The notes under the pieces were generated by a model that saw nothing but the letters and a program-made list of their open reading frames with translations, was not told the DNA's origin and made no database searches. A DNA stretch of 64,000 bases, taken from the NCBI RefSeq assembly GCF_003326675.1, contig NZ_JPWF01000005.1, forward strand, positions 62,001 through 126,000. Direction: 5' to 3'. Of the stretch, positions 10,604 through 18,937 are shown in pieces (position 1 is the stretch's first letter; every line of letters starts with the position of its first letter). The translations under genes were made by a program, and so were the position numbers. The stretch comes from Thalassospira profundimaris. GTDB taxonomy: Bacteria; Pseudomonadota; Alphaproteobacteria; Rhodospirillales; Thalassospiraceae.

Positions 10604-11095
10604 TTACCCCTGAAAGCGCCGGAAGAAATAGCGATCTTGCGGTACACCTTCGGGGAGCGGCTCGGCAATCGTGCCCGGGACGTCGATCTTTTGATCGGAC
10701 GCGACAATCGCGCCAACCTTAAGTGCGGGTGGCAGGGTCTGCCCGATAAAGGCTGCGATCTTGGCGTTCAGGGCTTCGTCGCCGGTTCCAACATCGGAAT
10801 GCACAAGGGCAACCTTGCCTTTGAAACGTTCAACCGCCATCGGCAGGGTTTCGAAAATGTCGCCAAGGAACAGGTGATCATCATCGGGAATGCATTTCGG
10901 ATGGGCGGCGATCTGACGATCAAACACATAGATTTCACGATCGGGCATGATTTCACGCAGATGATCGAATGTGCGCCCGTTGCCAAGCCCGACTTCCAGC
11001 ACGATGCCGTCCTGATCCTTGATCATTTCTGCGGCTGCGTTCAGGCAATCGCGTTGGGCTTGCAGGCGGCGGATAACGCTGTTCAGACGTGACAT
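10604..11095 (-). CDS. Class I SAM-dependent methyltransferase
   Basis: A 163-residue Rossmann-fold methyltransferase. Motif I appears as IVLEVGLGNGRTFDHL, followed by an acidic strand (IYVFDRQ) and motif with DIFETLP. It looks like the small methyltransferase family Pfam calls Methyltransf_17; the substrate is unknown. The ATG at 11095 has a GGAG eleven bases upstream. A longer frame begins inside the large hairpin at 11143-11184 and is less likely. It lies downstream of the GST gene on the same strand. Confidence 0.75.
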   Translation of the reverse strand: MSRLNSVIRRLQAQRDCLNAAAEMIKDQDGIVLEVGLGNGRTFDHLREIMPDREIYVFDRQIAAHPKCIPDDDHLFLGDIFETLPMAVERFKGKVALVHSDVGTGDEALNAKIAAFIGQTLPPALKVGAIVASDQKIDVPGTIAEPLPEGVPQDRYFFRRFQG

Positions 11096-11142
11096 ATCGG
11101 GTGAAGCTCCGGGTTTTGATAATCGGGTTTGTTCTTGTTGTG

Positions 11143-11184
11143 TGATGGTACCCTGCACATGCCTTCATGTGCAGGGTACCATCA
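11143..11184. repeat. Perfect 19-bp inverted repeat with 4-base loop
   Basis: The arms 11143-11161 and 11166-11184 are exact complements, and the loop is CCTT. No T-tract follows on either strand. It lies between the GST gene and the methyltransferase gene. It would form an exceptionally stable RNA hairpin or a cruciform; function unknown. Confidence 0.85.
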
Positions 11185-11189
11185 GGCAA

Positions 11190-11795
11190 TCAGCCTTCAA
11201 ACTTGGTGGCGTCAAAGGCCGGGACACGGGCACGGAAGGCATCAAGCCAGGTCACAAGACCCGGATAGGTCGCCCGCCATGCACCATCAAAGCGCAGATC
11301 AAGATAACCAAGCGCACAGGCAATCGCCACGTGACCAATGGTAAGGTCCCCATCAAGCGACGGGACGTTGTTGCCAAGGTGATCAAGGGAACGTTTGACC
11401 TTGTCACCCTGATAGGAAAGCCAGTCTGCGAACTGTTTTTCCTCGGGACGCAGGCGGGTTTCGTAAACCTGAAGAATGGCGGCATCGATGATGCCATCAC
11501 CAAGGGCCTGAAGGGTCAGTGCTTCCCAGCGTGCGTCGCTTTCGGTCGGATGCAGGGTTACGCCATCAACCTGTGCGTCGAGATATTCACAGATGACGCG
11601 CGAATCAAAAAGTTTGCGACCATCATCAAGAAGCAGGATCGGAATTTTACCCAGCGGGTTCTGCTGACGCAGGGAATCTTCCGGGTCGGCCGTGTTGGAC
11701 ATCTCGACCGTCAACTGGTCATAAATCCCAAGAATCTTGGCAGCGATTTTAACTTTCCGGCCAAACGGGGATGGGCCGCTGGAACGCAGAATCAT
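11190..11795 (-). CDS. Glutathione S-transferase family protein
   Basis: A 201-residue two-domain GST-like protein. The thioredoxin-like N domain shows SSGPSPFGRKVKIAAK (catalytic Ser position), the cis-proline NPLGKIPILLLDDG and the glutathione-contacting DSRVICEYLD. The all-helical C domain includes DGDLTIGHVAIACALGYLDLR. It probably conjugates or reduces small electrophiles with glutathione; the substrate is unknown. Length is typical. The large perfect hairpin follows its stop codon. Confidence 0.88.
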   Translation of the reverse strand: MILRSSGPSPFGRKVKIAAKILGIYDQLTVEMSNTADPEDSLRQQNPLGKIPILLLDDGRKLFDSRVICEYLDAQVDGVTLHPTESDARWEALTLQALGDGIIDAAILQVYETRLRPEEKQFADWLSYQGDKVKRSLDHLGNNVPSLDGDLTIGHVAIACALGYLDLRFDGAWRATYPGLVTWLDAFRARVPAFDATKFEG

Positions 11796-11914
11796 GATTT
11801 TCCTCCGTGCAGATCAATTATTTGCGCGCAGTGTAAGGGGGAACTGCAAGTCGGAGGAACTGAAATTTTCTTAAATAAGTGATCCGGGTGGCAAAGTATC
11901 CGGCACAACCGAAT

Positions 11915-12865
11915 TTAGCGCCGTGCGCGCGGGTGGGTGCCGTTATAAACCGCCATCAATTGTTCGGTATCCACGGCGGTATAGCGCTGTGTCGTCGAAA
12001 GCGACGCATGACCCAGCAAATCCTGAATGGTGCGCAAATCCCCGCCACCGGCCAGAAGATGGGTGGCAAAGGAATGGCGCAGCGCGTGCGGGGTGGCCGT
12101 ATCGGGCAGGTTCAAAAGTTCGCGAACCTTGCGCATTTCACGCTGAGCCACCTGTGCGATCAACCGTTTGCCACGTGCCCCGACAAAAAGCGGTTCATCA
12201 CCATCCGGGGCAAAGGGGCAGGCGCGCACATAATCTTCGATGGCTTCGCGCACGATGGGTAAAACCGGCACAAGACGCTGTTTGTTGCCTTTGCCAGTGA
12301 TGACCATCGAATCCCGTGTCGGGCGCTGATTGGCGTTCAAGTCCAGTGCTTCGGAAATGCGAAGCCCACAGCCATAAAGCAGGGTGAAAAGCGCGATATT
12401 GCGTTTTCCCAGCCACGGTTCATCCTGCCATGCATCGGCATTTTCAAGAACCGCCATCGCATCCGCAGGCGCCAAAGGCTTGGGCGTAGATTGCGGAAGA
12501 CGCGGGTTGCGGATGGATTGTACCGCGGCATTTTGTCCGCGCCCGGACCGTTCAAGAAATCGGTAAAAATTCCGAAGGGATGAAAGTGCACGCGCAGTTG
12601 ATGTCTTGGCTAAGCCATCCATGCTACGCCGGGCCAGCCAGCTTCGAAAATCCCGCGGGTTGAGGCGCAGCAAATCTTTAAGATCGGGAACATCGCCGAG
12701 ATGCCCGGTCACAAACCCCAAAAAGGCATAAAGATCGGCCTGATAGTTTTCCGTGGTGTGATCTGATGCGCGCCGCTCGTTGGAAAGCCATCCCCGCCAG
12801 TCGGTGATGGCTTCGCGCAGGTCACTTGGAAGGGTAAGGGCAATCAGACCGTTTGGGTCAGCCAT
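11915..12865 (-). CDS. xerC: Tyrosine recombinase XerC
   Basis: A 316-residue tyrosine recombinase that resolves chromosome dimers at dif with XerD. The N-terminal SAM-like core-binding domain is followed by the catalytic domain. Its RHRHY residues are seen in GCGLRISEALDL (Arg), HALRHSFATHLL (His-x-x-Arg), LGHASLSTTQRYT (His and the Tyr nucleophile). The start overlaps the DUF484 gene by 22 bases, a conserved pairing that supports XerC rather than a phage integrase. No mobile-element genes adjoin it. Confidence 0.93.
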   Translation of the reverse strand: MADPNGLIALTLPSDLREAITDWRGWLSNERRASDHTTENYQADLYAFLGFVTGHLGDVPDLKDLLRLNPRDFRSWLARRSMDGLAKTSTARALSSLRNFYRFLERSGRGQNAAVQSIRNPRLPQSTPKPLAPADAMAVLENADAWQDEPWLGKRNIALFTLLYGCGLRISEALDLNANQRPTRDSMVITGKGNKQRLVPVLPIVREAIEDYVRACPFAPDGDEPLFVGARGKRLIAQVAQREMRKVRELLNLPDTATPHALRHSFATHLLAGGGDLRTIQDLLGHASLSTTQRYTAVDTEQLMAVYNGTHPRARR

Positions 12866-13533
12866 CTGCGCACACCAAATTCGATCACCGATGCCAGGAA
12901 CATGATCAGGTCATTGGCCTGTGCCGGACTGAAATATCCGGGTTCCTTGACGCCAAAGGCAACAAGTCCGACCGGGTCGCCATAAAACGGTGCCAGACGG
13001 ACAATCGCCGCAGACCGGATATCCTCGGCGCGCGGGCCAAAGATCGCCTCGTCCCCGGCATCATCAGGCAATAGCCAGACATCCTGTTCTTCGCCCAGAA
13101 CCTGATCAACCGCACCGACCACGAGACGGCGCACCCGTCCGTCGCAACTGGGCACCGGGGCTTCGTCGCATTCTTCAAAGCACAGGGCAATCGCATCAAG
13201 ATCAAGCAGTTCCGGCACCAGATCCTGAAGAGCTTCGACAAAGGTTTCAAAGCCGCGCGCATTGAGCAATGCCAGAACCGCACGATGGATGCGGCTTTGG
13301 GTTTCAAGGTTGGACTTGGAAATATTGATCAGTTCGCTGGTCGCGCCGCGCAACTTTTCGCGTTCATCGCGCAGGCGGGCGACGACATATTGTTGCATGT
13401 CGGCAACGCCATTGCCCAGTTCACGCACCGGAAGTTCAAGACTTTCAAGCAAGTCGGGGCGCGTCGTAAAGAAGTCTGGATTCTCGGCAAGGTAGTTGAC
13501 GACATCGTCGGCGCGCAAAGCTGTCTTTTCCAT
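12844..13533 (-). CDS. DUF484 family protein
   Basis: A 229-residue GAF-like DUF484 protein. The N terminus VVNYLAENPDFFTTRPDLLESL is the family signature, followed by a coiled-coil stretch (about 50-90) and a GAF-like domain. E. coli has the homologous yigA immediately before xerC. The molecular role is not established. It is co-transcribed with xerC (22-base overlap). Confidence 0.85.
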   Translation of the reverse strand: MEKTALRADDVVNYLAENPDFFTTRPDLLESLELPVRELGNGVADMQQYVVARLRDEREKLRGATSELINISKSNLETQSRIHRAVLALLNARGFETFVEALQDLVPELLDLDAIALCFEECDEAPVPSCDGRVRRLVVGAVDQVLGEEQDVWLLPDDAGDEAIFGPRAEDIRSAAIVRLAPFYGDPVGLVAFGVKEPGYFSPAQANDLIMFLASVIEFGVRRWLTQTV

Positions 13534-13563
13534 CGGTTCCGGCTTGAAAAGTGAGAAATAATA

Positions 13564-13595
13564 AACCCGGCTGCCACAATGCGGGCAGCCGGGTT
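13564..13595 (-). terminator. Intrinsic terminator downstream of transaldolase
   Basis: Arms AACCCGGCTGCC (13564-13575) and its complement (13584-13595) form a 12-bp stem with an 8-base loop. On the minus strand TATTATTTC follows. It ends the transaldolase transcript about 65 bases past its stop and insulates the DUF484-xerC unit. Confidence 0.8.
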
Positions 13596-13659
13596 AAATG
13601 CATGTTAAAAACCGGCGCAAAGGGCGGTTTTATCGATCCGATTTGGCCAAAAGGCCGAA

Positions 13660-14316
13660 TTAAAGGATCGACTGACCGGTTTTTTCCCAGTCAGCAAGGA
13701 AGGTCTCAAGACCTTTGTCGGTCAGCGGGTGTTTGGTGAGTTGGCCAAGAACCTGCGGCGGAATGGTTACAACATCTGCGCCAAGGCGTGCCGAGTCGAC
13801 AACGTGCTGCGGACCGCGTGCCGAAGCAACGAGAACCTCGGTCGTCCAGTTCGGATAGTTGTTGTAAACTTCGACGATGTCAGCAATCAGCTGCATGCCA
13901 TCAGACGAGATGTCATCAAGACGGCCAACGAACGGCGAAACATAGGTTGCGCCGGCTTTGGCAGCCAGGATTGCCTGACCAACCGAGAAGCAAAGGGTTA
14001 CGTTGGTCTGGATGCCTTCGTCGGTGAAGGTGCGGCAAGCTTTGAGGCCATCAGCCGTCAGCGGAAGCTTGACGACGACATTGTCAGCAATTTTCGCCAG
14101 TTTGCGGCCTTCTGCGACCATGGTGTCGTAATCGGTCGCAGCAACTTCTGCGCTGACCGGTCCATCGACAACTTCACAAATTTCCTTGATCAGTTCGAGA
14201 AACGGTCGGCCTGTTTTTGCTACCAGCGACGGGTTGGTGGTGACACCGTCCACGAGGCCGGACATGGCGAGTTCGCGGATTGCGTCGATGTCAGCGGTAT
14301 CGATGAAAAACTTCAT
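13660..14316 (-). CDS. fsa: Fructose-6-phosphate aldolase / transaldolase (TalC type)
   Basis: A 218-residue short transaldolase of the FSA/TalC type, which interconverts sugar phosphates through a Schiff-base lysine. The family start [15 protein letters not shown], the [11 protein letters not shown] strand and the [13 protein letters not shown] segment with the active-site Lys are clear, as are SPFVGRLDD and the C-terminal ADVVTIPP. Its size (about 215 residues) separates it from the long TalB class. Whether it acts as transaldolase or F6P aldolase cannot be settled by eye. It is divergent from priA. Confidence 0.92.
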   Translation of the reverse strand: MKFFIDTADIDAIRELAMSGLVDGVTTNPSLVAKTGRPFLELIKEICEVVDGPVSAEVAATDYDTMVAEGRKLAKIADNVVVKLPLTADGLKACRTFTDEGIQTNVTLCFSVGQAILAAKAGATYVSPFVGRLDDISSDGMQLIADIVEVYNNYPNWTTEVLVASARGPQHVVDSARLGADVVTIPPQVLGQLTKHPLTDKGLETFLADWEKTGQSIL

Positions 14317-14424
14317 TGGATTTCCTGTTTAGGACCTGTTGTTCAATGATGCGGTTAGCTGCTAGGGTCAGAGCCATCTTATGACGGGACCTAACCCTTG
14401 GCTGTGGGACCGTTTATGTCTTTG

Positions 14425-14465
14425 CCTGACGGCCCGGAACCCGCAAACAGGTTCGGCGCTTCAGG
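14425..14465 (+). promoter_or_regulatory. Two-part stem-loop in the priA leader
   Basis: CCTGA (14425-14429) pairs with TCAGG (14461-14465), and inside them GAACC (14437-14441) pairs with GGTTC (14450-14454). It sits 23 bases before the priA start. No T-tract follows. It may shape the priA leader RNA; evidence is only the pairing. Confidence 0.3.
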
Positions 14466-14488
14466 CAATCTCACGGGGTTTATAATAT

Positions 14489-16720
14489 ATGAGTGCCGCA
14501 AAGGCCACATCTGGAAATCTGTTTGCTGATGATCCGGCCTTTCAGGTAACCGCACAGACGATTTCTGTGTTGCCGCCGCTGCCTTTGGCGGGCCCGTATG
14601 ATTATCTGGTGCCAGAAGGCATTTCTGTGGCGCCCGGTGATTTCGTCGAAATCCCGCTGGGGCGTCAAACCCAGCGTGGTGTTGTCTGGGGACCGGCCAA
14701 GGGCGATGTCGAGTCGTCCAAACTCCGCGAGATTTATGGTGTCCTGCCGACCGAGCCGATGGCCGATGTAACCCGCCGGTTCGTTGACTGGGTTTCGGCC
14801 TATACCATGGCCCCGCAAGGGGCGGTTTTGCGCATGGCCATGAGTGTGCCTGATGCGCTTGAAGCCCCGAAACCGATTTTCAGATTTACCGCAAATCCGG
14901 ATTTTGACAGCGCGTCTTTGCGCATGACGCCGCCGCGCAAACGGGTTCTGGAGTTCCTTGGTTCCCATCCGCCGATGGAGCAGGGCGATATCCTGCGCGA
15001 AACCGGCGCCGGGGCCAGTGTGGTCAAGGGATTGGTTGAAGCCGGCGCCGTGCAACGGCTGATGGTAACCCCGCCATCCCCCTTTGATTTGCCCGATCTT
15101 GAAATTCCCCGTCCCGATCTTTCTGATGAACAGACCGAGGCCGCCGATGAGCTGTGCGCACGGGTCGAAAGCGGTGGTTTTTCTTGTACGCTTCTGGATG
15201 GCATCACCGGGTCGGGCAAGACCGAGGTGTATTTTGAACCCATCCGCGCCGCCCTTGCACAGGGCAAGCAGGTGGTGGTTCTGTTACCTGAAATTGCCCT
15301 GTCAGCCCAGTGGTTGCAGCGATTCCGGGACCGATTCGGGGTGATTCCGGCCCTTTGGCATTCCGAGGTCGGACAGGCGCGACGCCGCGATACATGGCGT
15401 GCGGTGGCAGATGGATCTGCACGCCTTGTCGTTGGCGCGCGCTCGGCGCTTTTCTTGCCCTATCATGATCTTGGTCTGATCGTTGTCGACGAAGAACATG
15501 AACATGCGTTCAAGCAGGAAGACGGCGTGATATATCATGCCCGCGATATGGCGGTAACACGGGCCCATCTTGGATCGATCCCGGTTGTCTTGGCATCGGC
15601 AACCCCGTCACTGGAAACTTTGGCCAATGTCGAAGCCGGCCGTTATCAGCGGGTGGAGCTTGGTAATCGTCACGGGGCGGCGGTTTTGCCAAGTGTCGAG
15701 ATCATCGATATCCGTTCTGACAAACCCGAACGCAATCGCTGGATCACGCCGACCCTGAAAAAACGTCTGGCCGAAACATTTGCCAATGGCGAACAGGCGA
15801 TGTTGTTCCTGAACCGGCGGGGGTATGCACCATTGACCCTGTGCCGAGCCTGCGGACATCGGTTCCAGTGTCCGAACTGCACGGCCTGGCTGGTAGAACA
15901 CCGTGCCTGGGGCAAATTGCAATGTCATCACTGCGGCTATCAGGCCAAGGCCCCCGATGCCTGCCCTGAATGCGGGGCAGAGGGCAAGCTTGCCCCTTGC
16001 GGACCGGGTGTCGAGAGGTTGTTCGAAGAGGCGGTGGAAACTTTCCCCGATATCAAGGTCGAAGTCGCGACATCCGACAACATCATGGGACCAAAGGCGG
16101 CCGCCGATCTGGTCAGGCGCGTCCATAATCACGAAGTTGATCTTTTGATCGGCACCCAGATTCTTGCCAAGGGTTATCACTTCCCGATGCTGACCCTTGT
16201 CGGGGTTGTTGATGCCGATCTTGGTTTGGCGGGCGGGGATTTGCGGGCCGCCGAACGCAGTTATCAGTTGCTGACCCAAGTGGCTGGTCGTGCAGGTCGC
16301 GGGGACAGGCCGGGGACGGTCATTCTGCAAACCGCCGATCCGGCCAACCGGGTGATCAAGGCGATTGCCGCGGGGGATCGCGATGCCTTTAACGAGGTTG
16401 AATTGTCCCAGCGCATGACGCATGGCATGCCGCCACATGGCCGACTGGCTGCTCTTATTATAAGTGGTAAAAAAGAAAACGAAGTTGATGAAGCCGCCTG
16501 GCGGATCGGGCGGGCGGCACCACGTGGCGATGGATTGATGGTTTTGGGTCCGGCACCGGCACCGCTTTCGTTGCTGCGCGGGCGTTATCGCCGACGGTTT
16601 CTGATCCGTGCGGACAAGGCTGTTAAAATGCAGGCCCTGATCCATGACTGGCTGTCAAAGGTCAAGACGCCGGGCAGTGTCCGGGTGCAGGTCGATATCG
16701 ACCCTTACAGCTTTATGTAA
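14489..16720 (+). CDS. priA: Primosomal replication protein N' (PriA helicase)
   Basis: A 743-residue PriA helicase that reloads DnaB at stalled forks. An N-terminal DNA-binding domain precedes Walker A in GITGSGKTEVY (about residues 238-248) and a DEEHEHAF box near 333. The zinc module follows at about 450-497 with four CxxC pairs (CRAC, CPNC, CHHC, CPEC). The C-terminal helicase motifs include IGTQILAKGYHFP and QVAGRAGRGDRPG. Length is normal. It is divergent from fsa and converges on a solute-binding gene. Confidence 0.96.
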   Translation: MSAAKATSGNLFADDPAFQVTAQTISVLPPLPLAGPYDYLVPEGISVAPGDFVEIPLGRQTQRGVVWGPAKGDVESSKLREIYGVLPTEPMADVTRRFVDWVSAYTMAPQGAVLRMAMSVPDALEAPKPIFRFTANPDFDSASLRMTPPRKRVLEFLGSHPPMEQGDILRETGAGASVVKGLVEAGAVQRLMVTPPSPFDLPDLEIPRPDLSDEQTEAADELCARVESGGFSCTLLDGITGSGKTEVYFEPIRAALAQGKQVVVLLPEIALSAQWLQRFRDRFGVIPALWHSEVGQARRRDTWRAVADGSARLVVGARSALFLPYHDLGLIVVDEEHEHAFKQEDGVIYHARDMAVTRAHLGSIPVVLASATPSLETLANVEAGRYQRVELGNRHGAAVLPSVEIIDIRSDKPERNRWITPTLKKRLAETFANGEQAMLFLNRRGYAPLTLCRACGHRFQCPNCTAWLVEHRAWGKLQCHHCGYQAKAPDACPECGAEGKLAPCGPGVERLFEEAVETFPDIKVEVATSDNIMGPKAAADLVRRVHNHEVDLLIGTQILAKGYHFPMLTLVGVVDADLGLAGGDLRAAERSYQLLTQVAGRAGRGDRPGTVILQTADPANRVIKAIAAGDRDAFNEVELSQRMTHGMPPHGRLAALIISGKKENEVDEAAWRIGRAAPRGDGLMVLGPAPAPLSLLRGRYRRRFLIRADKAVKMQALIHDWLSKVKTPGSVRVQVDIDPYSFM

Positions 16721-16747
16721 CGTCTGATTGAAGCTTCTGGGCAGTCG

Positions 16748-17605
16748 TTATTGGGAATATTGCGACTGCCACCATTCCAGTCCGTCCGGGCCAAGGTAGC
16801 GTTCAAAGATATCGCGCAGCCGCCCGTCTGTGCGCATCTTTCGAATGATCCCGTCATATTCGCTCAGAAACCGTTCCTTGTCCGGATAGTCGGAAGCGCG
16901 GGCAAACGTATTGTAATAGGCGGCCCGGCGAAGCGGCGGATACAGAAAGGCGATTTTCGCCCGCTCGCCGGACTGAATAGTTTCAAAAACCGTGCTCAGA
17001 TAATTGACCGGTACCGCGTCAAAGCGCTGTTGCAGCAACATTGGAATCAAAAGGTCATTGCGGGCAACGGTTTCGATATCAAGCCCGGATTCCCAGAAGG
17101 CCTTTGTATAGGAATATCCGGCTGCCGCCCCGATCCGCACATTGGATAAATCCGAGAAATCTGAAAACCGGATGTGATTGGCGTCTTCCTTGCGCACAGC
17201 AAACCGCCAATCAAGCAACAGGTGCGCTTCTTCGGGATATAGAAGATACTGGCTGCGCTCGTCATTCATCGACAGGGTCAGAATTATATCGGAATTGCCC
17301 TGTTCCGCGTTATGAAGCAGCCGGTTACCGGTGTCGACAAAACGGAACGTAAAATCTGTGATGCCCATTTCGTGAAGGACAGTGGTCATTATGTCGACAT
17401 CAATGCCGCGTGCGGTATTGTTCGATGACCATTTCAAAGGTGGCTCGGTCAGGCATTCGATGATCAATGTTCGGGCGGCTGCGGGACGAATGGTAAACAG
17501 GGCAACACACAGCACAAGGCAAACAAGGACCATTTTAACGATGGCGTTTGTTTGTGGCGCTGTGTCGGTCAGTCTTCTCATCCCTGCCGTCCGGTTACGA
17601 GGCAT
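16748..17605 (-). CDS. Periplasmic solute-binding protein, family 3-like
   Basis: A 285-residue exported protein resembling family 3 extracellular solute-binding proteins (amino-acid ABC transporter type). A hydrophobic signal segment (IVKMVLVCLVLCVALF, about 23-38) ends near PAAA. The mature part begins with the lobe-I strand TLIIECLTEPPLKW and contains GIDVDIMTTVLHEMGI, GNSDIILTLSMNDERS and the lobe-II segment VRIGAAAGYSYTKAF. No permease or ATPase gene adjoins it, so it may feed a distant transporter or a sensor. The start at 17605 gives a long basic n-region; a start at 17581 is also possible. Confidence 0.75.
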   Translation of the reverse strand: MPRNRTAGMRRLTDTAPQTNAIVKMVLVCLVLCVALFTIRPAAARTLIIECLTEPPLKWSSNNTARGIDVDIMTTVLHEMGITDFTFRFVDTGNRLLHNAEQGNSDIILTLSMNDERSQYLLYPEEAHLLLDWRFAVRKEDANHIRFSDFSDLSNVRIGAAAGYSYTKAFWESGLDIETVARNDLLIPMLLQQRFDAVPVNYLSTVFETIQSGERAKIAFLYPPLRRAAYYNTFARASDYPDKERFLSEYDGIIRKMRTDGRLRDIFERYLGPDGLEWWQSQYSQ

Positions 17606-17646
17606 CGCTTAAGGCCGTACATTATTATTATAGCGAGAAAATTGTC

Positions 17647-17970
17647 GTGAAAAAGAATTGTAAAAACAATACCGCCAGGATCGAAACCCAACAAGCTATG
17701 TGTGACTGGGCAGAACAAACCTTTGGCCCGGTCAGCGATCCCAAGGCTCTTTGGGATCGGGCCATGCTTGAAATGGCCGAGCTGGGCGAGGCGGTTGCAG
17801 ATCGTGACATCTCCGAGATCGGCAAGGAAGCATCCGACGTTTTGATCCTTCTCTATCGGCTGGTTGACCAGTTCGGTCTGCATCTCGATGCAGAGCTTGA
17901 TGCCAAAATGGCGATCAACCGTGCACGCAAATGGTCATCCAAGGGCGATGGCACGGGGTCACATATATAA
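17647..17970 (+). CDS. MazG-like nucleotide pyrophosphohydrolase (DUF550 type)
   Basis: A protein of about 107 residues with the MazG/dATP-dGTP diphosphohydrolase helical signature. AMLEMAELGEAVAD and ISEIGKEASDVLILLYRLVD supply the ExxE and ExxD metal ligands. Such enzymes hydrolyse non-canonical or excess dNTPs to monophosphates. The start is uncertain: GTG at 17647 fits best, an upstream ATG would overlap the divergent solute-binding gene, and ATG 17698 would remove part of the first helix. The frame ends about 400 bases before the ATP synthase operon. Confidence 0.7.
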   Translation: MKKNCKNNTARIETQQAMCDWAEQTFGPVSDPKALWDRAMLEMAELGEAVADRDISEIGKEASDVLILLYRLVDQFGLHLDAELDAKMAINRARKWSSKGDGTGSHI

Positions 17971-18379
17971 AGACTGATGTGCCGGTTCTGAGGTGGGAAA
18001 ACCTGATCTGGTGTGAACTCGGTTACACTTTCGCGGATGTTTTACCTGTTTCAGGTTGGTCTTATGAAAAGAATGCTCATTCAAATCGGGGGATTCGTCG
18101 CGAAAATAGTGTGACAGGACGCCCAAAGTGCCGGGCGGTTGTGGATCACGCCTTATAAAATAGTCGTACAACCCCTCTAAATACGGGTGTTTTCGCGGTG
18201 TTTTGGCCCTTCTTTGCCAAAGAATGAAAAAGAGCAGCCAAATGCGCTTGCGCGGGGGTTGCCCATGCCATGGACATGTGATACCAAACGCTCGCTTCCC
18301 GGAAGGAGACCCTTTCGGGAGACCATTTTTTTATACGTATCCGAGTCGTTCTCATAACCAGAATTGAGGGCTTTCACCG
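17971..18379. other. Intergenic region containing the ATP synthase leader
   Basis: These 409 bases carry no ORF I recognise. The atp promoter must be here, perhaps around the TTATAAAATA stretch near 18155, but I could not place a convincing -35 element. A stem-loop and T7 tract lie near the 3' end. Confidence 0.5.
18297..18332 (+). promoter_or_regulatory. Stem-loop with T7 tract in the atp leader (possible attenuator)
   Basis: TCCCGGAAGG (18297-18306) pairs with CCTTTCGGGA (18311-18320) with one G-T pair and an AGAC loop. A run of seven T follows after five bases (18326-18332). It lies 48 bases before atpH. The gap between stem and T run is long for an intrinsic terminator, so attenuation is only a possibility. 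Confidence 0.35.
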
Positions 18380-18937
18380 GTGTCCCAAAATACTGCCGCG
18401 ACCGGGCTCCAAGGGCGCTATGCCACAGCACTTTTTGATTTGGCCAAATCGGCCAAGCAGCTCGATGCTGTCAAAAGCGATCTTGAATTGCTCGACCAGG
18501 CCATCGCAAACAGCGATGACCTCCGGAATGTACTCCGCAGTCCCGTGATTTCCCGGGACGTGCAGGCCAAGGCGATGGCGGCTCTTCTGGACAAGCTTGG
18601 CGTTTCCGAGTTGACCAAGAAGACCGTTGGACTTCTGTCCCAGAAGCGTCGTCTGTTTGCCCTGCCGGGTGTTATCGATTCCTACCTTTCCATGCTCTCA
18701 GCTCATAATGGCGAAGTAACCGCACAGGTCACCTCGGCGTCCGAGCTGAAACAAGAGCAAATCGAAGCCGTTACCGGCGCTCTCAAAGAAGTTGTTGGCG
18801 CCACTGTCAAAGTGGACCTTAAAGTTGATCCGGCGGTTCTTGGCGGTCTTGTCGTCAAGGTCGGTTCCCGGGTTTTTGATGCCTCGCTTCGCACTAAACT
18901 TCAGAAGCTCGAGCTCGCTATGAAAGGGGTTGCGTGA
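18380..18937 (+). CDS. atpH: F1F0 ATP synthase subunit delta
   Basis: A 185-residue delta subunit, the stator protein joining F1 to the b subunits. The N-terminal [20 protein letters not shown] and the C-terminal [25 protein letters not shown] are family hallmarks. The start codon is GTG with GAGGG upstream. It opens the alphaproteobacterial F1 operon atpHAGDC; F0 genes lie elsewhere. Its TGA shares a base with the atpA ATG (TGATG), indicating translational coupling. Confidence 0.95.
   Translation: MSQNTAATGLQGRYATALFDLAKSAKQLDAVKSDLELLDQAIANSDDLRNVLRSPVISRDVQAKAMAALLDKLGVSELTKKTVGLLSQKRRLFALPGVIDSYLSMLSAHNGEVTAQVTSASELKQEQIEAVTGALKEVVGATVKVDLKVDPAVLGGLVVKVGSRVFDASLRTKLQKLELAMKGVA

Noticed and set aside
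11915-12865. XerC-like gene as a phage or island integrase
   Set aside because: Overlap with a DUF484 gene and the lack of any tRNA, direct repeats or phage genes fit the housekeeping recombinase.
17931-18158. 75-codon ORF after the MazG-like gene
   Set aside because: It overlaps the preceding gene's end, has poor codon use and no recognisable motif.
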